This document shows, piece by piece, positions 17,820 to 26,405 of a DNA stretch of 64,000 nucleotides. The stretch is from Trinickia acidisoli. GTDB lineage: Bacteria; Pseudomonadota; Gammaproteobacteria; Burkholderiales; Burkholderiaceae. Below the pieces are notes generated by a model, which did no database searches, was not told the origin of the DNA, and was given only the letters and a program-made list of their open reading frames with translations. Every line of letters starts with the position of its first letter. Position 1 is the first letter of the stretch. The stretch is taken from contig NZ_JAFLRG010000001.1 of the NCBI RefSeq assembly GCF_017315725.1, positions 2,418,001 to 2,482,000 of the forward strand, read 5' to 3'. The position numbers were made by a program, and so were the translations under genes.

Positions 17820-18482
17820 CTAACCACCGTTGCCCTGACCGTTATCTGCGCTCGGGTCATACGCTACGAGCTTCCAGATCGTGTTGACGCTGTGCTTTTG
17901 CTGTCGGCCCGTCATCCGCTCCACGAAGGACTGCTTGCCAAGCACTTGCACGATCGGCATTGCGGTGCCCGCCTCGAAGCGTTGACGGCCTCCGCCCTCG
18001 ATCTCATTGCCAACCGCCTCGGGACAGGTCCACCACCCCGTCTGCGGACATGGGGTGCCGGTTTGCGCAAGCGTGCCTAGTGGTGCCCTGGGCGAAGCCT
18101 CGCTCCCCGAAACCTTCGAGGCACTCACTGGCCTCAACCGAACGGAGTTAGCTACGGCGTTGAAGAGCGCAATCGCTTGCTCATCCGTCAGTCGCGGGCG
18201 AACCGGCACGCCGTTTTCTCGCGTCATTCCGCTTTCAAGCTCGACCGTAATGGTCGGCTTCATCCCATTGCCAAGCTCCGTGCCCTGCGCCTCCCACTCG
18301 TATTGGTGCAGACGATAGCCGCCGTCCGTCGGGAGGGTCGCCAGAATCTCTTCGCCGGCGCACCCGCTGATCGTGCGTTGTCCGCGTCGCAATAATTGAA
18401 TCTGGCTCACCAGATCCTTGAAAGCGTCTGGCACCCCACCGCTATCGATACGCTGAAGCACGGTGGGTTCACCCCATTCCAT
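17820..18482 (-). pseudogene. Tli4-like T6SS immunity protein, 5'-truncated
   Basis: The 220-codon frame beginning at ATG 18482 resembles the C-terminal half of Tli4-type T6SS immunity proteins: a GEEILATLPTDGGYR strand, a YEWEAQG motif and DEQAIALFNAVANSVRLRP. It ends with a cysteine/tryptophan-rich tail containing CPQTGWWTCPEA, GGGRQRF and MPIVQVL, which I have seen in Burkholderia T6SS neighbours but cannot name. The family is usually longer at the N-terminus and has a signal sequence; here homology stops at a 32-bp palindrome. The frame continues upstream only through the shadow of the PAAR gene. It is therefore likely a truncated, perhaps inactive gene at a rearrangement point. Confidence 0.6.
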
Positions 18483-18508
18483 TACACACATGCATGTGTG
18501 TAATGGAA
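18477..18508. repeat. 32-bp perfect palindrome at a T6SS gene junction
   Basis: TTCCATTACACACATG is followed immediately by its exact reverse complement. It sits where the Tli4-like gene is truncated, just downstream of the PAAR stop. A 20-bp copy of its right half plus flank, with one mismatch (18495-18514), recurs at 31648-31667 beyond the other end of the T6SS block. Confidence 0.85.
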
Positions 18509-18535
18509 CGCATTGAGGTGAGGTGCCATCTAGTG

Positions 18536-18811
18536 TCAGCCAGTCGAGCACCCGGCATCCGATCCCGCCTTGACATGGTTTTGACCGCATGGACACTGTA
18601 CGGGATCGTTGTCAAGCACGCTGGCTCGCCCATCTTCGTCCATGTCCATGCCTGTCCCTTGGATTGGGTGTTCTCCAGGACAATTACCACAGGTGGCCAT
18701 CTCTCCATCGAGTGCGATACGCCGATCACCATCGAACATGGTCGACGCAGTTGCGATGACCTTGCCACCTGTGGTGGTGGGATCGTCGTGGCAAACAGAT
18801 GCTTTACTCAT
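18536..18811 (-). CDS. PAAR-domain T6SS spike-tip protein
   Basis: 91-aa protein that would cap the VgrG spike. It has the PAAR features TTTGGKVIATASTMF near the N-terminus, the conserved Cys pair of MATCGNCPGEHPI in the centre and PVQCPCGQNHVKAG near the C-terminus, with the spacing of compact Burkholderia PAAR proteins. There is no C-terminal toxin extension. It starts at ATG 18811 and lies between two secreted small proteins and the truncated Tli4-like gene. A degraded copy of the same gene is at 20345-20505. The family call rests on the Cys and Gly pattern. Confidence 0.82.
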   Translation of the reverse strand: MSKASVCHDDPTTTGGKVIATASTMFDGDRRIALDGEMATCGNCPGEHPIQGTGMDMDEDGRASVLDNDPVQCPCGQNHVKAGSDAGCSTG

Positions 18812-18921
18812 CTAAGAAAACCTGAATATAACTTTTTAATCAACAATAAAAATAATCACTCGGTTCTAAAATGACTAATAACAGCCCTCTATATTCCCAC
18901 ATTTTTCCCGGATAAAATCGA

Positions 18922-19542
18922 TCATTGATCACCTCCCTTGCGATCCTCAACAAAGCTTACACTTCGAAGGATGGGCAAAATAGCTGGCAAGTAATTCCCC
19001 TTTGGCTCCTCAAGCTTCATCGATTGACCCTCACCACAAACCGCCGCTTTTTCATGAAAAAGACAAAACGAATAGAAGCGAACGCGCTGATCCTCGTCAC
19101 CACTAATTTCATCGGTCGTTCTCAAAAAGCCGGCTGCATTAGGTGATTTTAACTGATAAATTCGAGAGACAGGCGACAACAGCTTTCTATCGCTCGCATC
19201 TTCGTCATACAATTTCCAAGTTCTCTTACCCTCATCCCACTGAGCCCCATGCGTTTGCGCCGCACCATCAAATTGTTGATCAACTCGGCATTTAAATCGA
19301 ATTCCAAAATCGCCAAGCGCACTCTGCACCGGGGGCACATCAGTCCAATAGCCAGCCGTCATCTTCATTCGACTTGCTAGATGCCCATCAAAATAGTCGA
19401 TGACACTGATTGCGCAACCGGGCTGCCCCATGTCCACAGACAAAACCTCATGCTTTACCGTAATCGTCGATTGCCCAAATGCGATCTGATCTGAGAAAAT
19501 CTGAGCAAGGAATAGAGCAACGACTGGCAGTTTTCGTCTCAT
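18922..19542 (-). CDS. Secreted small protein B, paralogue of the next gene (probable T6SS immunity)
   Basis: 206-aa protein with an N-terminal signal peptide (about residues 1-23, ending near IAFGQS), so periplasmic. It is clearly paralogous to the 208-aa protein encoded at 19708-20334; shared blocks include LSVDMGQPGCAI, DVPPV, PVSRIYQLKS, RVRFYSFCLFHEKAAVCG and LEEPKGNYLP. I do not recognise a named family. Position beside a PAAR gene and downstream of vgrG and a peptidoglycan-hydrolase effector, plus periplasmic export and duplication, suggest an immunity protein or a family-specific adaptor. The region is lower in GC than its surroundings, which points to transfer. Confidence 0.7.
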   Translation of the reverse strand: MRRKLPVVALFLAQIFSDQIAFGQSTITVKHEVLSVDMGQPGCAISVIDYFDGHLASRMKMTAGYWTDVPPVQSALGDFGIRFKCRVDQQFDGAAQTHGAQWDEGKRTWKLYDEDASDRKLLSPVSRIYQLKSPNAAGFLRTTDEISGDEDQRVRFYSFCLFHEKAAVCGEGQSMKLEEPKGNYLPAILPILRSVSFVEDRKGGDQ

Positions 19543-19707
19543 CTTTCAATACAAACCGACTAAAGATCGAGGAAATGACACGTTCCAACGAAGGTGCCTC
19601 GTCGCCCCACTCTCTGTCGGCATCGCCCTCACGAGGAATCTCACACTAGCGACATTCGACATACTAACGAGTGCCACAATACGAACTCAAAATCGGAGTA
19701 AAGATGC

Positions 19708-20334
19708 TCATTGGTCAGGGTCGCTCTTTTTATCATCGACAAAATTTACGCTCCGAAGGACGCGCATAATGAAAGGCAGATAATCCCCTTTCGGCTCCTC
19801 AAGTCGCATCGATTGGCCGGTCCCGCAAACGGCGGCTTTATCATGAAACAGACAAAATGAATAAAAGCGGACACGTTGATCCTCCTCACCACTAATTTGA
19901 TCTGTCGTCCTCATAAAACCAGAGGCATTGCGCGATTTTAGCTGATAGATCCGAGAGACAGGCGGCAATATTTTACTGTCGTTCGCATCCTCGTAATACA
20001 AATCCCATCTTTTCTTACCCTCATTCCACTGAGCCCCAAAATTATGCGATGCATCAATAAAATCTTGATCAGTTTGACACTCAAAATTAATTCCAAACCT
20101 TTCAAGAGTACTGCGGACCGGCGGCACGTCAGTCGAGTAAGAAGCATTTTTCGGCATGCCACTTTTTAAATATCCACCATAAAGATCGGCAATATCAATT
20201 GCACACCCCGGCGCCCCCATATCCACCGATAAAATATGATGCTTCGCCTCGATGCTCGATTGACTGAATGCGACATGCGCGCAACAACACTGCAGAATGA
20301 CAAGCAGCATTGCCGTCATTATCTTTTTCTTCAT
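19708..20334 (-). CDS. Secreted small protein A, paralogue of the 206-aa protein (probable T6SS immunity)
   Basis: 208-aa protein starting at ATG 20334 after AGAGGG. It has a signal peptide (about residues 1-25, CCCAHVAFSQS) and the conserved blocks LSVDMGAPGCAI, PVSRIYQLKS, RVRFYSFCLFHDKAAVCG and LEEPKGDYLP shared with its neighbour. Cysteines in GCAI, FECQ, SFCLF and VCG are conserved between the copies and could form disulfides. The two genes are in tandem (165 bp apart) and each stands next to a PAAR gene or remnant, so the unit was probably duplicated. No named family is recognised; a periplasmic immunity role is inferred from context. Confidence 0.7.
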   Translation of the reverse strand: MKKKIMTAMLLVILQCCCAHVAFSQSSIEAKHHILSVDMGAPGCAIDIADLYGGYLKSGMPKNASYSTDVPPVRSTLERFGINFECQTDQDFIDASHNFGAQWNEGKKRWDLYYEDANDSKILPPVSRIYQLKSRNASGFMRTTDQISGEEDQRVRFYSFCLFHDKAAVCGTGQSMRLEEPKGDYLPFIMRVLRSVNFVDDKKSDPDQ

Positions 20335-20344
20335 TATTCAACCC

Positions 20345-20505
20345 TCTTGGTTGTCGACCTTCGGGAAGGAAAGAGTGGCCGCATGCGCATCTAAAAACCA
20401 TGGCTCGCCCACCACTGCCAATGTCTGGGCAAATTCCACACAGTGGGCCTAACCTTGCCCACCCGTGGTGGTCGGATCGTCGTGGCAGACAGACGCTTTA
20501 CTCAT
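20345..20505 (-). pseudogene. PAAR gene remnant
   Basis: The first 16 codons (ATG at 20505, MSKASVCHDDPTTTGG) are the same as those of the intact PAAR gene at 18536-18811, then a deletion and frameshift lead to a stop at 20449. Further down, short matches to the central CGxCP region, to the GGGCGAGCC stretch and to the C-terminal Cys region (RCACGHSF) remain. The remnant directly precedes secreted protein A and shows that the PAAR/small-protein unit was duplicated and one spike gene decayed. Confidence 0.7.
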
Positions 20506-20712
20506 CCTAGAGAATCCGAAAATTGCGCTCGAGTCACTAAGATTTCGGTTTGCAGTGCCAATACGATGACATAAGAACCGCTGAAAAATCAATGCGTTAT
20601 CGCGCGCTTTAAGTGAAGCCACTAACTGAAAACTTAGTAGTAGAAAGCCATCATTTCATCAATGACCCATTGTTAAGCCGCGATCAACACTTCCGATTTC
20701 TCAAGCAACCTA

Positions 20713-21378
20713 TCAAGGAAGCCTATATCGATCGGCCTGAACTGCATTGCGAAAGGGTGCAACATCATGTCGACTCAAATGCAGCGGAGGAAAACACGCA
20801 CTTGAAACGTCAGGGACAGCATAATACAAGACAAGCGAACCATCGGATTCAGGCAAAAAGGTCAACGGAAAATTCGCCAATCCTTCCTTCCAGTCTGGGT
20901 TATTGAGGCATGAAGCATTGTTTGCGTTCTCTTGCTTGTAACTGCTCCCAACGGACTCAACAAGATCCGACCGAAGAAAAAGATGGGCATCCTTGCGATC
21001 CACAATGTCATAAATTCGACTCAAATCGATCCGCCCCCCAGTTTTTTTATCAATGGCAATTCCATAGCGATAGCTCGAAGAATGTACACCATCGCAAATC
21101 ATTACACCGGAAATCTCCAAGGAAACCAACTGAGGCGTCTCTACGTCTTTTTTTATCGATGCTTTATAGTTTCCAGTAGCATCCATGCCCTCGGCAGCCT
21201 CGATGCAGTCTCGCGCATCAGCATCAATATGCTGGCGCAAAGCATGGAGCGTTTTCACGAGGGCCGGAGATGCATCGGCAACTACCGGAATGCTCCCGAT
21301 TTGTATTAGGCCGTCCGCCGCACTCACAGGAAACGGCAACATTACCACCAAAATCAACGCAACAATGGAAAATTTCAT
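20713..21378 (-). CDS. Secreted RsiV-like protein (probable immunity to the hydrolase effector)
   Basis: 221-aa protein with a signal peptide (about residues 1-20, PFPVSAADG), hence periplasmic. The central part (GVMICDGVHSSSYRYGIAIDKKTGGRIDLSRIYD) resembles the DUF3298/RsiV-type fold, with its GxH...fD..tG..i.L pattern; RsiV of Bacillus binds lysozyme. It starts 16 bp after the stop of the peptidoglycan-hydrolase effector, with GGTGAT before the ATG, so the two are co-expressed. A periplasmic lysozyme-binding fold directly after a muramidase-like effector is the expected arrangement of a cognate immunity protein. The fold match is by eye and tentative. Confidence 0.68.
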   Translation of the reverse strand: MKFSIVALILVVMLPFPVSAADGLIQIGSIPVVADASPALVKTLHALRQHIDADARDCIEAAEGMDATGNYKASIKKDVETPQLVSLEISGVMICDGVHSSSYRYGIAIDKKTGGRIDLSRIYDIVDRKDAHLFLRSDLVESVGSSYKQENANNASCLNNPDWKEGLANFPLTFLPESDGSLVLYYAVPDVSSACFPPLHLSRHDVAPFRNAVQADRYRLP

Positions 21379-21394
21379 TTTTGATCACCAATCC

Positions 21395-23749
21395 TTAAGA
21401 TCCACGCTGAGGAGTAAAATCAACGTAAACGTGAGCGATATCTGGATATTCACCCCATTCAACGTGCCTATGCGGATGAGAGACGGAAGTGATCCTCTGC
21501 TTTCGATATGACAACATTGCACTTGCTTCTGCGTCCGTTGAATCGCTGAGATATCGCAAAAGAAATGCGGCATATTGCTGCCGATCGTCATAGCCGGACC
21601 CACCGCCGTTTACGAGAACCGAAATCCGACCGACCGTCGTTGTCGTAATCCCCTCATCCGCGATGCGAAGAATGTTAGTGGTCCCCATGTAGTGCTTCCA
21701 GAAAAGAAAAAATCCTGCACTGTCGCATGCACTCATTCCGTCTGAAGCGACCAGATCTGGGTCATACCGAGGATACCAAACCCGCTTGTCCTCGCTGACC
21801 CGTCCCTCCTTATCGATACTTGGAGGTCCGGACCAATCATGTAGCGACGTCGAGGTAATTCGCTCATCGGTGTAATGTCCGGAATTATTGTTCTGAAAGC
21901 CCCTGAATTTCCCATAGTCATCATAGAGGACTGGCCAAGTGAGCTGCATCAACCCTCGACCATAAAACGCCCGGTAGTATTTTGCATTCCCGCCTGACCC
22001 CGTACCACGGCCATCCTCCGCAGTCGTACGCAACAACCCAGTCTCAATGTATGCTTGCGAAAGGTATGCGATCCGGCGATTCGCAGTGGAAATGCGGTAC
22101 TTCCTGAATGCCTTACTTATATCCGCATATGAAATCGGATTTCCGCTTAGCCTCCCTTGAGCGACATGCCAATCCAAGGTGCTACGAGCCTGATTCAATC
22201 CGTAATGGCGCGGCAGGAGTTGCGTGAGCTCATCAAGGCTCAGCCATTCGCACGTTTTGAGGTGACTTAAAAACGCTGTCGGTGGAAAGTGCCAGCATTC
22301 ATTGGCTGGCGGAAGATCGGGATCGACAATATCTTCCCAGAAACCCAGAACACGCGCGTGCTCCATCAACGTGAGGAAATCCTGATCGGACAGCGGATTT
22401 TTCAATGCTTCATGCGGACTCTTTAACCACATATACCGATCGAATCGCCCAATCCTGCTCCATTCAGTCGGGAATTTGCAGATAGCGTACGCAAGACGCT
22501 GCCTGACAGCGTCAGTTCTTAGTGCTCCTACTGCGTCGGCGTGAGTGACATGCCCCGACTGATTGACATCCAGCCATTGTTTTATCGTGGGCGAGTCGCA
22601 CAAGCTATCGGGTGTCGGGTCATCCTTGATAAAGCTCCATCCCGCCCACTCAGGGAAATCGGCATCGCTATAAACCCGCACGCCGGCTATAGATAGATTG
22701 ACCCACCCCTCGCCATCCGGCGTATTGACCTTTCTCCAGTGGTTAAAGCGCGCGCCGTTGGGGATCTGCTCACCAATGCAGCGTCCAAAGCGGATCATTT
22801 CAAAAATCGCGCTTGGTGAGGGTGTGGTCAACCCGTTAACACCTCTGAGACTGCCGTCGTTATAACGGCCTTGCAGATCGGTAGCCCGTTTGTATAGGTT
22901 GTATTCCGCATCGCCTTCTGTTTCCAGTGCGCCGGAAGCCGACCAGTTCCCGCCTGCGTCCTGAACATAGGCCGTCAACGCACAGTCCTTTTCGTAATGC
23001 ATGCGGATCACAAGATCGCAGCTGGTTCCCGCCTCGATAAGAGATGCCTGCGAGTGAAGTCCTCCCACGGCCGGAGCACTGTCGTCATCACGGTAAGGGT
23101 GGGGCTCCTTGGCGAACAGCTTCGCGCCTCGCGGCACGAAGAACCAGATGTCCCCATAGACCGCATCGGTCCGCCCTGTTTGTCCAACCGGACCGGGCTC
23201 GCGACCTATGATCTTCTTCAGATTCGCCTCGTCGCACACGATCTCGAAGTGGATCTGCGGAAACTGTCCGTAGATCTGGCCGGGAGTGCCCAGAATGTCC
23301 TTTCGATAGATTTTTTTGCCCACCGCCAGCGTTGGCATGACGTTTTGCAGATGCATGTACACCGAATAGAAGGTGATCTTCGCATTGTCGCCCTCGCCAA
23401 TTTCGGTGTCGTGCCGGATGACGACGCACCCGTCATCGGTGCGCACGCCACGGTATTGAAGTGCTGGGCTCTTGGTCGTATCCGTTGCGCGCATATGCAC
23501 GACCTTCCCGTCTGCAATGGCACGCACCGACGCGGGCTGGTTGCCGTCAGTCGGCGCGATCAGGTGCGCGCCGCCATGCCAGCCGAGGTTAAAGCTGACG
23601 GGATAGGCTCCGTTGCCGGGTGAGCATTCGAGCATGTTCGCCGCGCACACATCGCCATCCGGCACAACCGTATTGCCTGCGTCTGCCGTGGACATGGCAT
23701 CGTTCTGCTGCGGCTGTGCCGCCGAAAGAAAGGGAGGACTGATAATCAT
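21395..23749 (-). CDS. T6SS cell-wall effector with M23-like and GH19 lysozyme-like domains
   Basis: 784-aa protein encoded 18 bp after vgrG and without a signal peptide, as expected for VgrG-delivered cargo. Residues about 50-215 resemble an M23 peptidase (GWHGGAHLIAP, HLQNVMPTLAVGKK, QIHFEIV), but the first motif has His in place of the metal-binding Asp and the HxH motif is QIH. Residues about 520-720 resemble GH19 chitinase/lysozymes: an AYLSQAYIETGLL helix with the candidate catalytic Glu, then FYGRGLMQLTWP. A middle segment contains an EF-hand-like DVNQSGHVTHAD. It would cut glycan strands, and perhaps peptides, in the target's periplasm. It is followed by a secreted RsiV-like protein, likely its immunity partner. 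Confidence 0.8.
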   Translation of the reverse strand: MIISPPFLSAAQPQQNDAMSTADAGNTVVPDGDVCAANMLECSPGNGAYPVSFNLGWHGGAHLIAPTDGNQPASVRAIADGKVVHMRATDTTKSPALQYRGVRTDDGCVVIRHDTEIGEGDNAKITFYSVYMHLQNVMPTLAVGKKIYRKDILGTPGQIYGQFPQIHFEIVCDEANLKKIIGREPGPVGQTGRTDAVYGDIWFFVPRGAKLFAKEPHPYRDDDSAPAVGGLHSQASLIEAGTSCDLVIRMHYEKDCALTAYVQDAGGNWSASGALETEGDAEYNLYKRATDLQGRYNDGSLRGVNGLTTPSPSAIFEMIRFGRCIGEQIPNGARFNHWRKVNTPDGEGWVNLSIAGVRVYSDADFPEWAGWSFIKDDPTPDSLCDSPTIKQWLDVNQSGHVTHADAVGALRTDAVRQRLAYAICKFPTEWSRIGRFDRYMWLKSPHEALKNPLSDQDFLTLMEHARVLGFWEDIVDPDLPPANECWHFPPTAFLSHLKTCEWLSLDELTQLLPRHYGLNQARSTLDWHVAQGRLSGNPISYADISKAFRKYRISTANRRIAYLSQAYIETGLLRTTAEDGRGTGSGGNAKYYRAFYGRGLMQLTWPVLYDDYGKFRGFQNNNSGHYTDERITSTSLHDWSGPPSIDKEGRVSEDKRVWYPRYDPDLVASDGMSACDSAGFFLFWKHYMGTTNILRIADEGITTTTVGRISVLVNGGGSGYDDRQQYAAFLLRYLSDSTDAEASAMLSYRKQRITSVSHPHRHVEWGEYPDIAHVYVDFTPQRGS

Positions 23750-23767
23750 GGAACGCTTGCAAGCTGA

Positions 23768-26236
23768 TTAGAGTGAATGCGAGTAATCGTCGGTGGGTTT
23801 GCCCGTTCCGAACGGCGGAAAACTGGGCATCTGTGCGTCGGCGCCTTGTTTGCTCCACTTCGGGGTCTTTTCGACGATCGGCCCCGACGAGCCGTTGACG
23901 ATCCCGTTGCCGTTTATTTGGATATAGGAGCCGCCCGCACCGATCCAAACTTCCTTTGCTGCCGTGATAACGACCCGTCCGTCCGTACTGGAAATCGAGA
24001 GGTCCTTGAGGGCCGCGAGCGCCATCTTGTCACTCTGGGCCTGGATTTCGACCGCTCCTTTTGCCGCGAACAGCTTGATTCCGAGGCTTTGTGCGAAGAG
24101 GCTGATCTTATCGAGCACGCTCACTAACAACGATTTTCTGGCGGTAACCGACACATTGCGGCCCGCCGTAAGCGCGATATGCTCCTCGCCATTGATATGG
24201 ACGGTCGCCGGCGTCGTTGCTTGCAGTCCGCCCGCTCCAGCAAGCAGCAAATGCGGTTCGTTCAGTTCGGGAAACGACCCGTCGCCGCCGCGAGCCGTGC
24301 GTCCCTTGATGCCTTCGACCTGGGTCTGTAACGCATCGGCCACGCCGCTCTGGTCGCCTCCGCTGTCCTGTGCCTGATGCTGTTGGGCCAGTTTGCCCAG
24401 CTCGTTGTGCTGTCTTTGCGCTTGTGTGAGACGCGACGCCGGCTCACTCACGTCTGCGACATGCGAATTGCCCTTCGGGCGAGCCTCGGTACTAACCAAC
24501 ATGCCTTTGCCAGAGCGAATTGCCCCGACTGCATCCGTCCGCAACTCGAACCCTTCGCCACGCGCGTCCTGCCGGCCCTGCCAATCTTCGATCCGCGTAA
24601 TGCTCCCCAGCGACAATTGACTTGCCTGATGGTCGCTCCGTAGCTGGGTCTGAATGGCGTTGGCCGTATCGTCAAAAACCAGGTGATTGCTGCGCCCGCC
24701 ACCGCGATTGCCGGTATCGCCCACGAGTTCACGGCTGCGAATGCCCGTCAGTGCCCGCTGATGCGGCAACCGCCATGCCGGCAGGTTCATCGCGCTCCCC
24801 ACGCGACCCGTTACAAGGGGATGGTCAGGGTTCCCGTCAATCCATTGAACGACCACCTCGGACCCTATCCGGGGTAGCGCACTCATGCCTTGACTGCCGC
24901 CCGCCCAGCCGCTCGACACACGCACCCACGTCGTGTACTTGCCCTCTCGATCCCAATGGAATTGCAGTAGCACACGCCCGTACTCGTCGGTATAGAGGCT
25001 CTCGCCCTCGGGGCCGACCACAATCGCCGTCTGCGGCGCCAAGATGCGGGTATCGACGCTGTTGAATCCTCGCATCGGCCGCCACGGCGTGCGTTTGCTC
25101 ACGCACGTAAACCGGTTGCTGTACGTCGCCTGCGCGCCGACACCCTGAAGGTAGTTGTTCGTCGCGACGTGATGCGCGAAGGTAATCAGATATTCATCGT
25201 CGTAGAAGCTGGCGCTGATCGAATATCCGAAGTGATCGGTCAGTTGAAACCACCGCCCCGGCATGACGAAGCGGTTGTTGCCGGTGGCCTCCCACTGCCG
25301 TGCCATCGCCTCGATGGCTTCGATGCGGCGGCTCGTTTGCCACTCCCCATCTTCCAGGTCGCGGTGCGCATACTGGCCCGCATAGTCGTACCATTCCAGC
25401 TTCTGCCCGCGATCACTTGCCCATGCATCGGTACGCGCGTCGACGAAACCGCCGGTACGCGCGTTCAGATGGGGCATGGCCTTGAAGTCGGTGGTCGACT
25501 CACCAATGTGCGTGGACGTGACTTGTTGAATGAATGACCACGATCGGATCCCGTCCGCTTCCTGTGAACCGGCTTTGTCCTGATAAGGAATCTTGGGACT
25601 GTCACCGTCGATGACCGGCTCCTGGCGCCCCGGATCGGAGATGATCAACTTGTGCTCCGTCGCCGTGTGCTCGTACCAGTAGCACAGCCCCATGTGCTCC
25701 CAGCGGCGGTGGACGTAGTTATGGTCGTGCTCGCCGAACTGGCACGCCATCGTCATCGACGGGTCCTTCTGATAGACCTTCCACTGCCAGACCGCCAGCG
25801 TGCCGTAATCCGAGAAGATCGTGGCGGTTTGGCCACGGATACTCTGATCCAAGAACAGCCGGTTGTTCTGGCGCAGCGTCAGGTATCGCGTCCACGGGCC
25901 CATCTCCGCTTCGTAAAAAACGATGCCCCCGTCGGTTCGCACCAGGCGGAATGAGAAGATGTGGCCGTTGAAATGCCGGTAGCTGCCGTCGTCGCGCAGC
26001 AATTTCACCGCAATGAGCTTGCCGACGAAGTCGTTGGGGTCGAGCTTTGCGTTATCCGACAGGATTTCGATCACGAATCGGAAATCGCGTGAGAGCGATT
26101 CCTCGCCTTCAAGGCGATTCACCAACAGGATCTCGTACGGGGCATTGCCCTGCGGGAACGACAGCGTCAACAATCGATTGTGCTGCATCCCCGCGGCGAT
26201 CTTTCGAAGATCTTGGACAGACAAGTTCGTATTCAT
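23768..26236 (-). CDS. tssI: VgrG spike protein (TssI) with DUF2345 domain
   Basis: About 822-aa T6SS spike. The N-terminal gp27-like part begins with the phage-like MQHNRLLTLSF region, the gp5/OB portion carries DEYGRVLLQFHWDREGK and WVRVSSGWAG, and the DUF2345 beta-helical extension (about residues 640-790) contains ATVHINGEEHIALTAGRNVSVTA. A coiled Gln-rich linker sits around residue 600. Either ATG 26263 or 26236 may start it; 26236 has a weak AGG and is chosen. It heads a cargo group (effector, periplasmic proteins, PAAR) and follows tssE and two tssF genes. Confidence 0.88.
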   Translation of the reverse strand: MNTNLSVQDLRKIAAGMQHNRLLTLSFPQGNAPYEILLVNRLEGEESLSRDFRFVIEILSDNAKLDPNDFVGKLIAVKLLRDDGSYRHFNGHIFSFRLVRTDGGIVFYEAEMGPWTRYLTLRQNNRLFLDQSIRGQTATIFSDYGTLAVWQWKVYQKDPSMTMACQFGEHDHNYVHRRWEHMGLCYWYEHTATEHKLIISDPGRQEPVIDGDSPKIPYQDKAGSQEADGIRSWSFIQQVTSTHIGESTTDFKAMPHLNARTGGFVDARTDAWASDRGQKLEWYDYAGQYAHRDLEDGEWQTSRRIEAIEAMARQWEATGNNRFVMPGRWFQLTDHFGYSISASFYDDEYLITFAHHVATNNYLQGVGAQATYSNRFTCVSKRTPWRPMRGFNSVDTRILAPQTAIVVGPEGESLYTDEYGRVLLQFHWDREGKYTTWVRVSSGWAGGSQGMSALPRIGSEVVVQWIDGNPDHPLVTGRVGSAMNLPAWRLPHQRALTGIRSRELVGDTGNRGGGRSNHLVFDDTANAIQTQLRSDHQASQLSLGSITRIEDWQGRQDARGEGFELRTDAVGAIRSGKGMLVSTEARPKGNSHVADVSEPASRLTQAQRQHNELGKLAQQHQAQDSGGDQSGVADALQTQVEGIKGRTARGGDGSFPELNEPHLLLAGAGGLQATTPATVHINGEEHIALTAGRNVSVTARKSLLVSVLDKISLFAQSLGIKLFAAKGAVEIQAQSDKMALAALKDLSISSTDGRVVITAAKEVWIGAGGSYIQINGNGIVNGSSGPIVEKTPKWSKQGADAQMPSFPPFGTGKPTDDYSHSL

Positions 26237-26405
26237 TGGCAAGCCTGACGGAGTAGTCGGCATTCAGAGGCGGGCGATTTTACAGAGATTTTCTTCAAAC
26301 CCGAATACCTCGAAGCATTGTTAGGATTGATCGAAGCTCGGAAAGCAAATATTCCCGACGCATTTAGAATGCGCGGCAATTATTGCTAGCCAACGCCCCC
26401 CATCT

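Noticed and set aside
18483..18596. N-terminal extension of the Tli4-like frame
   Set aside because: It reads through the palindrome and the antiphase PAAR coding sequence, so it is not a genuine N-terminus.
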